The translations under genes were made by a program, and so were the position numbers. Of a DNA stretch of 64,000 bases, positions 23,958 through 35,309 are shown piece after piece. The notes under the pieces are model-generated. The model searched no databases. It was not told the DNA's origin and was given only the letters and a program-made list of their open reading frames with translations. How positions within the stretch are numbered: position 1 is the first letter of the stretch; the number at the start of each line of letters is the position of its first letter. This DNA comes from Chaetorhynchus papuensis (taxonomy: Eukaryota; Chordata; Aves; Passeriformes; Rhipiduridae): assembly GCA_013396525.1 (NCBI GenBank), contig VWYX01000292.1, positions 423,727 to 487,726 of the forward strand, given 5' to 3'.

Positions 23958-24829
23958 CAGTAAATTTGCAGATGAGACCGAGTTGGGTGGGAGTGTTGAT
24001 CTGCTTGAGGGTAGGAAGGCTCTGCAGAGAGACCTGGACAGATTCCATCAGTGGGATGAGGTTGCAACTGCAGGAGGTTCAACAAGGCCCAGTGCAGGGT
24101 CCTGCATTGGGTCACAGCAACTCCAGGCAGCTCCACAGGCTGGGGGAGGAGTGGCCTGAGAGCTGTTTGACAGAAAGGGACCTGGGGGTGCTGATGACAG
24201 TGGCTGAACATGAGCCAGGGTTTGGCCAGCCAATGGCATCTTGGTCTCTAGTGGGGCCAGCAGGACTAGGGAGGTGATCATCTTGGCGCTGTACTTGGCA
24301 CTGGTGAGGCTGCACCTCAAGTCTTGTGTCCAGTTCTGGGTCCCTCATGACAAGAAAGTCATTGAGTTCCTGGAGAGTGTCCAGCAAAAGGTAATAAGGC
24401 TCATGAAGGGTCTAGAAAATGTGTCTCATAAAGAACACCTGAGAGACCCGGGAAAGAGGTACTGAGAGAAAAGAAGGTTCAGAGGGGACCTCATTGCTCT
24501 CTGAAAGGAGGGTGTAGCCAGGTGGGGGCTGGTCTCCTCTACAGTGCCTGCAGTGAGAGGTTGAGAGGAAATGGCCTTAAACTGAGACAGGGGAGATTCA
24601 GATTAGATATTAGAAAACATTTTTCCACTGTTAGGGTGGTCAGACATTGGAATAGGTTTCCCAGGGAGGGGGTGGAGTCACCATCCCTCGAGGTGTTCAA
24701 GAGGCATCTGGATCTAATGCTGGGTGATAGTTTAGTGGTTTCGGGGTTACAGTGGTGGTTCTGGGTGGATGGTTTGACTTAATGATAATGTAGGTATCTT
24801 CCAATGTTGATGATTCTACAATTCTATGA
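23958..24829 (+). mobile_element. CR1 LINE, 3' third, sense, 5' end lost in gap
   Basis: The first bases after the gap encode the CR1 reverse transcriptase active-site region. The catalytic F-A-D-D box reads F-A-D-E, so the second aspartate is lost. The thumb and C-terminal parts follow in shifting frames, the last as an 86-codon frame at 24522-24782 containing ...RFRLDIRKHFSTVRVV. The element ends in the bird CR1 tail TGATTCTACAATTCTATGAG at 24810-24829. The frames are broken, so it is dead. Its true 5' end is inside or beyond the gap. Confidence 0.93.
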
Positions 24830-27572
24830 GATTAGGACTAGAAGGGAATTGGAAAAAACAGTGTTCATTAAAATGTCATGGAAGACATGATTTTTTGAGA
24901 TATTTCATGACAGAAAAGGATTTTTCTTGTTGAATATTTGACTGCTGTATTTGCATTGCCATAGCAGAGATACACATACTCATTGCCTGTACCTAGCTTT
25001 CATACCAAACTATCCCTTCCTTTAGGAGATTCCAGTGGCTCACACCAACAAGCAGTTTGCTGTCACAATGCCTCTCCTGGCCCTTTAGGAGTGCGTGTCA
25101 TCCACTAAGCTGCTCTAGAGAAAGCAACCACAGCTCTAGGGAAGAGCAAGGATCCTTTGGAAGGTCACGTCAGGTGATGGGTCTAGGCAGGCTATGTCAT
25201 GGCAGAGTGTATTTCCTTGTATGGTAACACTGGCACTGCCAACCCATAGAAATCCATACGGGGAAGCAGAACATTTTAAACTTGTTTAAGAAAATCTTTT
25301 GGGGGGGATCTAGTCGAAGCTGTGTTCCAAGGTGGGCAAAATTCAGCCTTATAGCAGGTAGCTCAGGGCAGTGGTGGCTCAATCTCCTGAAGCATAGCAG
25401 CCTCCTGAATGGACAGGCAGAAAACATGTCTTTTGTGAAAACAAAGGAGTAACATTAGCCTAAAACAGGGTTCCATCGATTAATGTTTTCCTCTGTGTTC
25501 TGGTGTCCAGTAGATTGTAACAGTGTTTCCATGCCTAAATGGGAGACAAACAGCTGGGTTTTCTCTTTCAAGTCTAAATGTAGAGAATGGACAGCACTGC
25601 AGATAGCCCAGTGTCTTCAGGTATGCAGATATGACCAGGGCAGAGCATTACAATATTGATAAGAAAAGAAAAAAAGAAAGTCTTAATATTTGCCACAAAA
25701 CTCCTTGAAATCCTCTTAATCTTTCAAGGATAAATCTCCAACAAAAGGATATTTTTAACTGAGATAGAGCCATATTCAAAACCACAAGATCAAATATCCT
25801 CTGTTATCAGATGGAAAAATAAATTACTTTTCAGATATTGAAAGCTTTGATACTTCAATGATGTTTTTTATTTGAAAATCACTTCTCTCATCTTATGTAG
25901 AATGCAATTTTCATTACAATAGCGTGTTAAATTGCTGAAAAATTATCAGTTTCCCTTTTAAGTTATCACTTTCCCCAAAACAGTTTAATTAGTTTTTTGA
26001 TCCAGTCATTCATTCTCACCTCTACTCTGTCTATTCAAAACTCTTAACCTATCTTTACATTGGCTGTAAGCTCTGGGAAGTAACAAATGCACCTCAATAG
26101 ATGAAGTTGTTTTGGCCGGGCTGGCAAAGCACTAGTTCTTGAATTTTCTAGAGAACAAGAAACTTCATGTGTGATAAGCAAGCACAGTGTTCTGGATAGT
26201 CTCATAATGTACTATTTTGAACTATTTTTTCCTGGCTAACCAGTTGTGCAGGTTTATTCCTAGCTTCACACAGATAGGTGCTTATAGCATTTATCTAGCA
26301 CGGCTATGTCTAAGAAAAAAGAAAGTGCTTTTGTGGGATGCCTCTCTATGCTGTTTATTGAAACACCAATTGAGGAACTGCAAACTCAAGGACTGACTGC
26401 ATCCCTAGGGAGAAGAAGGGAGAACTAATCTTTCAGGTGCTAAATGCACTCAGCTTCCAGGGGTGATCTGGGTAGTTAGAGTACCTTCAGATCTCCTCAG
26501 CCTCCTCTGGAATTATGTGAAATCCTTCAAGAATTGTGCAGGTGCATGGGAACCTGTCCACTCATGTTAGTACATGCTCTACCTTCCAAACCTGTGAAGA
26601 AAAAGGGCGAACACTTCAGGTTCTTGTCTCTTGTTCATGTTCTATATTCACTTTTCCAGACCTGAGAATTGCAGGATGTTTTTCCTTGTGCTTTCAGTTA
26701 CTGTAGATTCCAGTGTTACAGTAGGGCTTGCCCACTGAGCCCCTCACTTTACAGCTTTAGGGCAGCACAGCTACAATCCCTGCAGCCTGATTTACTGCAG
26801 GTTACTGTCCTCAGAAATCCCTGCTCATCTGGAGGATCTGTTGAAGCTCAGCTATTGCTTTGGAGACAAAGGGAAGGGGAAAAAAGTCTTTTGAGATTGG
26901 CTTAACAGCAGGAGGTGGCTCTGCCTTCGGTCCTGCTTCTGCTGCCTGAGCACTCACAGGCTTTCAGCAGGAAGGTGAGACAGGGAGTAAGATCTGTAGA
27001 ACAGGATCTGAAAGGTGCCCCTCAAAACTTCCCTCCTAAGTTAAAAGGCTGCTATCTCTGTGTGTGGCTTTACCACAGGATTTTTTCCTGTAGCCTTTCG
27101 GCAGGGCTGAGGTGCACTGCAGTGTCAGAGCTCGAATTTACTTGTTTCACTTCTTGCAGATTTCAGTAAGCACTTGGTCCTGAGTGTGAAGTCTGTTGAC
27201 CCCTGCAGCTAGTACCATTTGCACTTCTTAAACTGTCATCGAGTAGTTACTATGGTGCTGTGCAGATTCGAAATTTCAGTAGAAGATAAACAGGCAGACT
27301 TTGAAAGTGCACAGGGCTGTAGGGGACTTTCATAGGAAGAGGCACCACCTTCTCAGTGTGCCACAGGTCCAGCATGGTGGCTAGTAAAGAGGCTCTTCCA
27401 AACCAAACTGGACAGTGAAGATTTTATATGACTTCACTTTCAGAATAATGCACATGCTGTTATCTTGCTGCTGTGTGTATAATATTTTAAATGGAGAGCC
27501 ATCTCTAAAGGAAATGGAGTTGTACAAATATATACACATATATACATACATTCATACATAACATTTACATAC
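24830..27572. other. Unique non-coding DNA
   Basis: No gene or mobile element is supportable. The stretch 26660-27170 is somewhat GC-richer, with plus-strand frames of about 80 codons that lack family features. The last 50 bases before 27573 are a degenerate TATACA/CATACA repeat that grades into the inverted repeat. Confidence 0.5.
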
Positions 27573-27642
27573 GTGTGTGTATATGTGTGTGTGTGTTATA
27601 GATATATACATATTTATAACACACACACACATATACACACAC
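27573..27642. repeat. Perfect 28-bp inverted repeat in (TG)n/(CA)n
   Basis: The left arm (27573-27600: GTGTGTGT, ATAT, six GT units, TATA) is the exact reverse complement of the right arm (27615-27642), across a 14-base AT-rich loop (GATATATACATATT). Beyond one mismatch the arms pair for a few more bases. Simple repeats rarely make perfect inverted arms including the interruptions, so a local inverted duplication or template switch is likely. It could extrude as a cruciform or form Z-DNA under supercoiling. Confidence 0.9.
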
Positions 27643-30600
27643 ATGTATGAATGTTCTGCAGTCATGTATCTGTGGGTTAACTGCGTGTGCACCATGCAAA
27701 TAGCTGTAGGACTTCCTTGTCTATCCTGCCTCTTCTCACATAATGGAATAAATTTTCACCTGTGTTGCATTACCTTGTACAAATGGCTGTTCTGCCATCC
27801 TCCAGCTCTTTTTACAACAACAAAATAATTTACTTTAACTTAATTCTACCCACAGAAAATCATGGAGTTTTCTGCGTTTGCTCAGCTAGGAGTAGTCCTG
27901 TATTAGTTGCTTCTGTTTCCTTACCCCTTTCTTCCCCCTTGTTTGTCTTTCTCTCATGGAACAAGGTCTTCATGAAGAAAACTGATTTGGTTCATGTATG
28001 TCCCTGAACTTCTGGGCACAACTGCTGTACAAGTACTCTGTAATAGTACTGAAGTGTTTCTTGCTCTAAAAGTGCTGCTTTGATGAGCTTGAAGATACCA
28101 GAGACATTTCTTGAATTGTGGGGCAACTGCAGACTGAATGTGACCTGGTGTATATCACCATCTCTTAGAATGAAAACACAAAATTTTAATTAGTTACCAG
28201 ATAGCAAGTACCACTGAATTTGTCTGAACCATTAAAAAAGGAACTAGGTAATGGATGTTTTGGTTTATTATAATTCAGCTAACCCACAGTTTAGGTGTTC
28301 ACTATGCATTTAGTAAGGAGGAAGATGTCTGACTCTTTATCCAAAATCGTGCATGTCTTGTGTGTCAAACACAAAAGAACTGAAGGCCAGCGGAGAAGGT
28401 TTGATTTACTGTACATCCTGAACTGAGAACCTAAGGAGAGTAAGCTATAGGAGCTAGACAGATGTCATCACATTATAGCAAATGGGAAGAAATGGAGCTG
28501 ATGTAGTAGTGTTTCAAAAGAGATAAAAGGTTGAATGCTCTATATGACACAAAACCCCATGAACTTGCTATCTTTGCCTTGTTCAGAACATTTAATTACC
28601 ATTAATATTTTTTAAAGTATGTGTTAACTTTGCAGCTTGGACTTCACAGAGCCCAGACAGTGTCACTGATGTTGAGCAACTGTGGGCACTCTTCTCTACA
28701 GATATCTCAGATTCTACCCTCTTCCAGTTCTTCTCCGGTTTGCTTTTGTTTTCTTTTTCCCTAACATTGTTTTCCTGTTCAGTAGTCATCTTCCTCCATT
28801 TTTCTGAATCCCCTTTTTCTAATGAAACCACTAATTCCTAATGATTTTTACTCTGCTTGAATGAAATTCCTTTCTGTCAAACTCTGTATGTTTCCTCTGA
28901 AAGCTTCATTGGCTGTGGTGATTCACAGAAATTAGGATCTTTTCTGGAAACAGATTTTTGTTTGTTCTGTAGCTCCTTTCCAGCACACACACTGTGTGTG
29001 TTATTGCATTGCTGGTTTAGGCATAGAATTGATAAACTCAAATCTGACTCATAGTTTGTGCATAGCACCTTTGAACCGTCACATTGCAGAGTCATATAAT
29101 ACAATTATTTGCTATGTGTTTGTTGGAGTTTGAGAGTCCATTTTTCTCCATTCAAGGCAGGTCTTGGGATACAAATTTTTTATTTTGAAAAACTGGAGAA
29201 AAAAATGCATAGAAAAGTGTTCGAGGCTGTGTTAAGTTCAAGGGGTGAAGAAGTGTCAAAGATTATCATTAACAGAAGGATGACAGTCAGTCTGCCTGCT
29301 TTCAGTATGTGGTATATTTGTTCCAGTACTTTCAATCATTTCAAGAGAACTTTGGTGCCAATAAACTAAAGGTGGAAGCCAGCACAGGCTGCTCACTGCC
29401 TACCAGTGTTACAGTACTAGACGGGCAGAAACAGGCGCTGGAGAGGCTCTGCATACTGTCTCATATGACACCGTAACAAAGAGGAATTTGAAAAACAGGT
29501 GCAAAAGGTAACTCACTATGAATGACTTCACAAGTTAACAGGGAAAATACTTGAAGAAAGCTGTCTACAGGAGAATTCAAATGGGCACCACAGGTTATCT
29601 GTCCTGATTTATGTACAGAGAGTGACTTGAAAGGTGACACCAAAGTGAGAGTCTTTTTGAAGAACAACAGGAAACAGGGCTAGATGACATGTAAGCTTCA
29701 TAATCTGGAGAATGACATGAAGAAGATGAAATTCAGAGTGGACAACTGCAAGTGACAGACAAAAAAATTACTTTTCAGGTATAGAACTGGGAATAAATGG
29801 AGTTATTGACAGGAGTTCAGCAGGAAAGTATGTATGGAGCAGCTCACATAACATAATCTTGGAAATAGAGAAGACTTATTTCAAAAAGTTTCCTGAGTTT
29901 TGAGGAGTATACTCAAAGAAAAATATGGGCAAATAGAGACAGTATGAGAAAAAGCAACACGTGGTAGGAAAAGCTGTCTCTGGAGAAAAGCTGAGTGAAC
30001 AAACCTGCAAGACCTTGTTTTGTTTTCTGATTTATCAAAGTTTATTATAGAAGAAAAGAATGACTAATTCTGGTGGGATAGTACAAGACAAAACTGAGCT
30101 TATCTGGGGAATAAAAGAATTGTTAAGAAAAAGATTCCTGTTACCAAGAAACAGTGCACTAGAACAAGCTGTGCAGAGAAATCACAGCAAAAAAGCATTT
30201 CTCTGAGGTGGCTTGGTTGCAATTTACTCTTACAGAAGGATGGACAGGATAGGACTTAAAGTCCCTTCTGGCTCTGCATTTTTATTACTTTTCTGTCATC
30301 CTGTTTCAAAAAGTGACTTATCTGAGACAAGTTAGAAACTAGAGGTCTGACAGGCTGGTTTGGTGAAAAGCTGTTGAAAAGGGACATGAAAAAGGCACAG
30401 GAACACCAGTGACAGGAGACACTTTCCTGTGAAATACAGGACGGTTTGGAAACCTGTTCTGCCTGCCTGTTCAGCCCCTTACCCCCTTCCCCCTCTGCTT
30501 TAAGACTTACGCCTGAAAAGAAGAATCAGCCAGTGGAAGTCCCATGACTGGTGTCTCAAAGGGAAATGCCACAGAAAATGTACGTAGGGGACTGTCATTA

Positions 30601-33600
30601 TTTAGTGTCTCAGCTTCAGCTCCTGGGACTGAACAGCTCTGCCACCACTCTGTCCCTGAGCAGCTACCGAGTCCCTGGGCTGGACACTGTGGAAGAGACC
30701 AGGTCCTGTCTCTTCTGTTCTGGAGGAGACCATTTTATTTTCTTATTATTACTTTTGCCTGCTCTGACACGCTGAGATTTGCTAGGGTTTGGGTCACTGC
30801 AGCAGTGTCAGGGGTGTTCACCTCTGTACACACAACAGCTGATGAGAGCAAGGACAACATTTTTGCGGCACCAGTAGTGAAGTTGAATAAAACACACCCA
30901 CAATTTGTGAGTAGAGAGGAACTAACAAGCCAGACTTAGGACTCTAATTCTTATTTTCTCCTAAGGCCTAAAGTCATTGCATCTTGTGATATACTGGGTT
31001 GCAAAGTTAGTAACAGAGTCTATCATGCAGGGGCTGCTTTTCTCAATATCAATGTGGATGGGCAGAACACGTTTCTTTGTGAAATCTCTGAAGCAAGCTA
31101 TAAATGATGAATTAAATGAAAAAAAATGTTTACTTCCTTTCTGCCTATTGAAAATAGTTAGCACTGTGCTCTTTGCTGTGATCTTTAGCTCAAATGCACC
31201 TAGAAACATCTAAGTAGTGATTAATTTTTAGATTAAACAAGTGGAATATTTCCAAACTTGAACATGTATTTTTCTGTAATTGTTTTCTCTGAAATCCCTT
31301 TTATACCATTTTTAAAGTAGAAGGAAAGTAGTCACCTTTCGTCCTGTTCATATTTCCAGGCTCTTTTTCAATAAAATAATTCAAATTGGTCAGGACACTC
31401 TGATCACCCTCAGAATTTTTTAATTTCACTTTAATCTTCAGAAATATTTTCAAGTGGCACTCTGATCTTGATCTCAAAGGAACAGTAACTCAGAAAAGTT
31501 AACATGATGTCTCCAACTTGGTACTTACCTTGGGAGAAAGGTTGGCTGAAAAACAAGAACATTGTTTTATGGCACATCATCAGACTCTAAATGGAGGCTT
31601 TCTGTACAGAAAGAGCCAGCTTACCTGCTATCCCACACTGCTGAATGATTAGCTCTTCTGGCATTACTTCCCTCTCAGTCTAAAAAAATCTTCCTGTGAA
31701 ACACCCTTGAGAAATCCCAGTTTTTCAAAAATAACCCCAATTCTTCTGTGACCCACTGATCTTCTTACTTTTCTGAGTTTCATTGCTTAATTGATAATAC
31801 CTAGAGGGTTTTTGCTTGCAAAGTGATGATCTCTGCAGTTTTTAGTGAGCAAATGTTGAAGATGGTTTATTTATAACTGATCTACCCTGGGGATCATAAA
31901 CTTGTTCGCTCCAGATAAGGGCAAAATAAGTTATATTCAATTTATGTTACAGTTTAAAGCATCTTTTAAGAAACAGACTAATCTGTTGTTTTATTGTTTT
32001 CTTTTTTTTGTTTGTTTGTTTTTTAAGCAGCTGCCAATGGGTGCTAAGTGTTTAACACACTTTAAAATACTTTATCTTTCCCTTACCCTCTATTCCTAAT
32101 GGACATTTCTCCATTTTGTACTGATTCTGACAGGTTTTCCTTTCCGGAATAAAAACAATAGCTCACTGCAGAAGGAATGGCAAAAGAGACTATAGGATTC
32201 CCTCAGTGCAAATGAACAAGCAGGGAGGATTGCAGAGTTGAAGACAAAAGAATTGCCTGTCTGTAGACAGATTCATGGAAAATTCTGAGTGCCAGTGTCA
32301 AACCGGTTATTGATAAAGAGGAGATAGGGGTGGCATTCAAAAGATGCAGTGAAGTGTTTATAGATATTATTTTTATTGCTGTTGGCTTACTTTAGTGTAG
32401 GAGGAAGAGCAGGATTTTCTTCTGATTTTCCTCTAAATATCATTTTTTATTGTTTTGCTTTTTTACTTCTGCTGTGAGTGACAACAAAATTACTCCACCT
32501 GTGATTTTTTTTTTCCACTCTGCATTAGTCTACATTACTCTCCAGGAAATGAAAGGCTGGGTTTTATGTCATCTTACTAATTGCTTTTCTTGCAGCAGTC
32601 AGTTTCCAGTCTCTCGGCAAGGGCATAAACACAAATTCAGTCAGTCTCAACGGGTTAAATTAAAGGCTGTGCACACTGGGGTGGGTGATTTAAGATGTTT
32701 GATTATTGTTTGGTTTATCTAGCCAAGGTGTTCTGCAGGGATTCCAGTTATTACTGTTCTCTTAATGAGGGAATACTTTTCATTTGCTATTTTGTTTTTA
32801 AAAGTCAGGTAAACTCTCCTTGGATTCAGTCATGTAGAATTACACTGGAAACAGTCTGAAGTCTCTAGCACTTCGTTATAGCAGTCACTACACCAAAAAG
32901 GATGAAGTCTAAACCTTTAGCTGGCTGAAGTTTTGGGCTGTTCTGTGCAGCACTCATGTCCTCCCTCGTGTCCTTTTCCAGCTGGGTCTCATGACCTGTG
33001 CCACCCTCTCCACAAGTCTGTGGGCAATCACCCCTCCTTTCCCTTGCTCATCAGCCAAGCTCCTCCTTGGGCCTGAGTCTGACCTGGCCTGTACCAAAGG
33101 CCCCCTGTTGTCCCCCTGATTCCTTCCTCTGAGCCCCCTTCTCCATTGTGCCTCTTCTTGTGGGATTTCGGGAGGTGCTCTGGAGGCAAGGCAGCTTTTG
33201 TACCGTACTTGAAATGGTGGCATGCCTGGCTCCAGTCTGCATGATGTGTCTGTACTGGGTGCCTCTCCACAGCAGGGACACACCAGTCCCAAGTGGTTAA
33301 GAGCTGCTTATAGCGATTTTCAATCAAGTGTTTGATCCAAAAGATTCCCATAGGCCACGTATCTAAGATCGAATAGCATAATAATGATTTTTACCCTCCT
33401 GAAGTGATCCTTACCTCATTGTTGAGGAATAATTTATACTTTCTAAATTGGTTAGAATTTTATAGGACATTATGAAAAGAAGCAAGGAACTAGATCTGAA
33501 ATAAATTGACAAACTCTGCACAAGATGCCTCAGATTTGTGAACCTGGTACTCAGCATGTTTAAATTCCCTGTCACAATGCTGTTCTCCCTTTCTGTTATG

Positions 33601-35197
33601 ATGTCATTGAAGTGTGGCAATGAAAGGCATGAGATTTCTCTGCAGTTAATATCAGTCTCTATTATATATGAATCTCTATTATCAACAAAATGCAAAATTG
33701 CATAGAAAATTATGGTCTGAATAAAGTGATTTTTTTGGGGTAACGCAATTATCATAACATTATTCATGGCACTAAGAAAACACACTAGCACTTCAGAGTT
33801 ATTCTTTTTAGTTCTGTATTGTCAGAAATACAGAACACTGAAATCCTGCTTCTTTTTTCTAGTTACCAGAATCATAAGAACTGTGTTTCTGTGGCCTCAT
33901 TATCTAGGGGGTGTGTCTTTGATAGGCATTCAGATGCCACAGAGTGTTCCCAAGAAATGTTCCTTGCACGGTTGTAGTAGCTCACCTCTGTTCCATAAAT
34001 TAGTCTTTGTGGCTGGATAAAGCCTAAAAGAATGATACCGCCTTGGCACTCGTAATTTTACCTTTTGCAAAATTACAGGCTCTTAAGGGATGCCGGATAA
34101 AGTTGGAAACACCAGCTCTCTATAATTATTTATACATGCCATAAGTGCTGGGAAGAACACCCAGTGTTTTTGGCTGAGGACCTGTCCTCCAGAATGAGAT
34201 TTTTGTGCCCTTATGTGAAGCATCAAACATTGCTGTTACCAGAAGAATATCATGTTTGCCTTCAGTGAGAGCATATGCTGAAGGATTAGTATTCAATAGG
34301 GTTGACAAAAGTGACTTGGCCATTCAGATGACTCAATGGAGGAAGAAAAAAAAATTGTTTATTTTTGCTTATTTTCAAAGCATTTCCCTGAAAAGGCAAA
34401 ATAGTAGCATGCTAAGGGACATGAGAAAAGATTGTTACACAAGCTGAAACAACTGGGAATCTTGAAGCTGGGCTTTGAAGCCAATCAATCTGTAGAAAAT
34501 ACCAAAAATGTTTTTATTTTATGTGAAGAAATATATATCATTGTCCAGTATGAAAGCAGTCTGGTATTTCCTTAAAACAGATGAAAAAAATAGGTAAACA
34601 AAAAAGAAAGAAAAATAGCAGCTGAAATGCCTTTTTTAAAGTCTGCCTTCAGTGGCTTCTGCTAAAAGGCAGCTGCAGAAGTTTTCCAGGAGAACTGTGC
34701 TGGGATGTACAGTTTGCAGCGCAGAACTTGTTGTTTGCATATGGCTGCATACTCCACATAATTCACTTTTTCAGATATCAGATACCAAATGGACTGTGGT
34801 ACCTTCTCCAGCACTGATAGTACCACCATTTTCCACTTTTCCCACTACAGCCTCCTTTTCCCCATCAGCACTCCAAGTCTCATTCAAATGGCAACACCTT
34901 TAGCCCTGCTTTGGGGGTACAGTGATTAGTGTAATGAACAGCTCTTCGTGACAAAGGCTGCAGACTGCTAACGTGATATAAAACTATATTAAATAATGAT
35001 TAATTATAATGATATATGTCAAGCAGCTAAAATATTTAATTTTTCTGTATTCCTCTTCAATATTCCCCTCTTATCCTTTTCTATGGAATTGTCTTCCAAA
35101 CAACAGAAGGGAGCTGGAGTAATTATCTAAGTGTTAATATCATTTGTTTTGCCTCTTCTGGAAGCTGGTGCTCAGAAATTCTACTTTGTTCTTCCAG
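27643..35197. other. Unique AT-rich DNA; unexplained block 32940-33350
   Basis: I see no supportable gene. Near 30235-30280 a short GGACTTAAAGTCCCTTCTGG hints at a CR1 relic but is too short to call. The block 32940-33350 is GC-richer and has three overlapping open frames on the minus strand (76-112 codons), one rich in charged residues; I cannot assign it to a known family or repeat. The frame at 30544-30939 (131 codons, plus) has no recognisable domain and no splice context. Confidence 0.45.
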
Positions 35198-35309
35198 ACA
35201 ACTGGCTCTGCTGGCAGAAGTGCTCTGCATCTCACACCTTGCCTATCAGGGCATTTGAAGGGTTTAGGAATCAGGAGACTCAATGAATGCAACAGAGTAC
35301 TCCAAAGAG
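35198..35309 (+). other. Possible exon, 112 nt, open in one frame
   Basis: A strong acceptor (TTCTACTTTGTTCTTCCAG, ending at 35197) and a near-perfect donor (AAAGAG followed by GTAAGT, GT at 35310) bracket 112 nt. One frame is open through all 37 codons (starting TTGSAGRSALHLTPC). The other two contain stops, one only near the 3' end. I do not recognise the peptide. The length leaves phase 1, so it could not follow the 78-nt candidate at 1012 without other exons. Alternatives are an exon of a long non-coding RNA or a chance pair of good splice signals. Confidence 0.25.

Noticed and set aside
23665..24277. Open frames crossing 23858-23957
   Set aside because: They are open only because 100 Ns cannot contain a stop. 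The left part is LTR and the right part CR1.
30235..30280. Possible CR1 relic (GGACTTAAAGTCCCTTCTGG)
   Set aside because: Only about 20 bases resemble CR1, with no tail and no upstream match.
30544..30939. 131-codon plus-strand frame
   Set aside because: No recognisable domain, no splice context at its ends and no repeat origin. It is treated as chance.
31529..31545. 17-nt segment between strong splice signals (minus)
   Set aside because: Same reasoning as for 2057-2073. It serves as a caution for the longer candidates.
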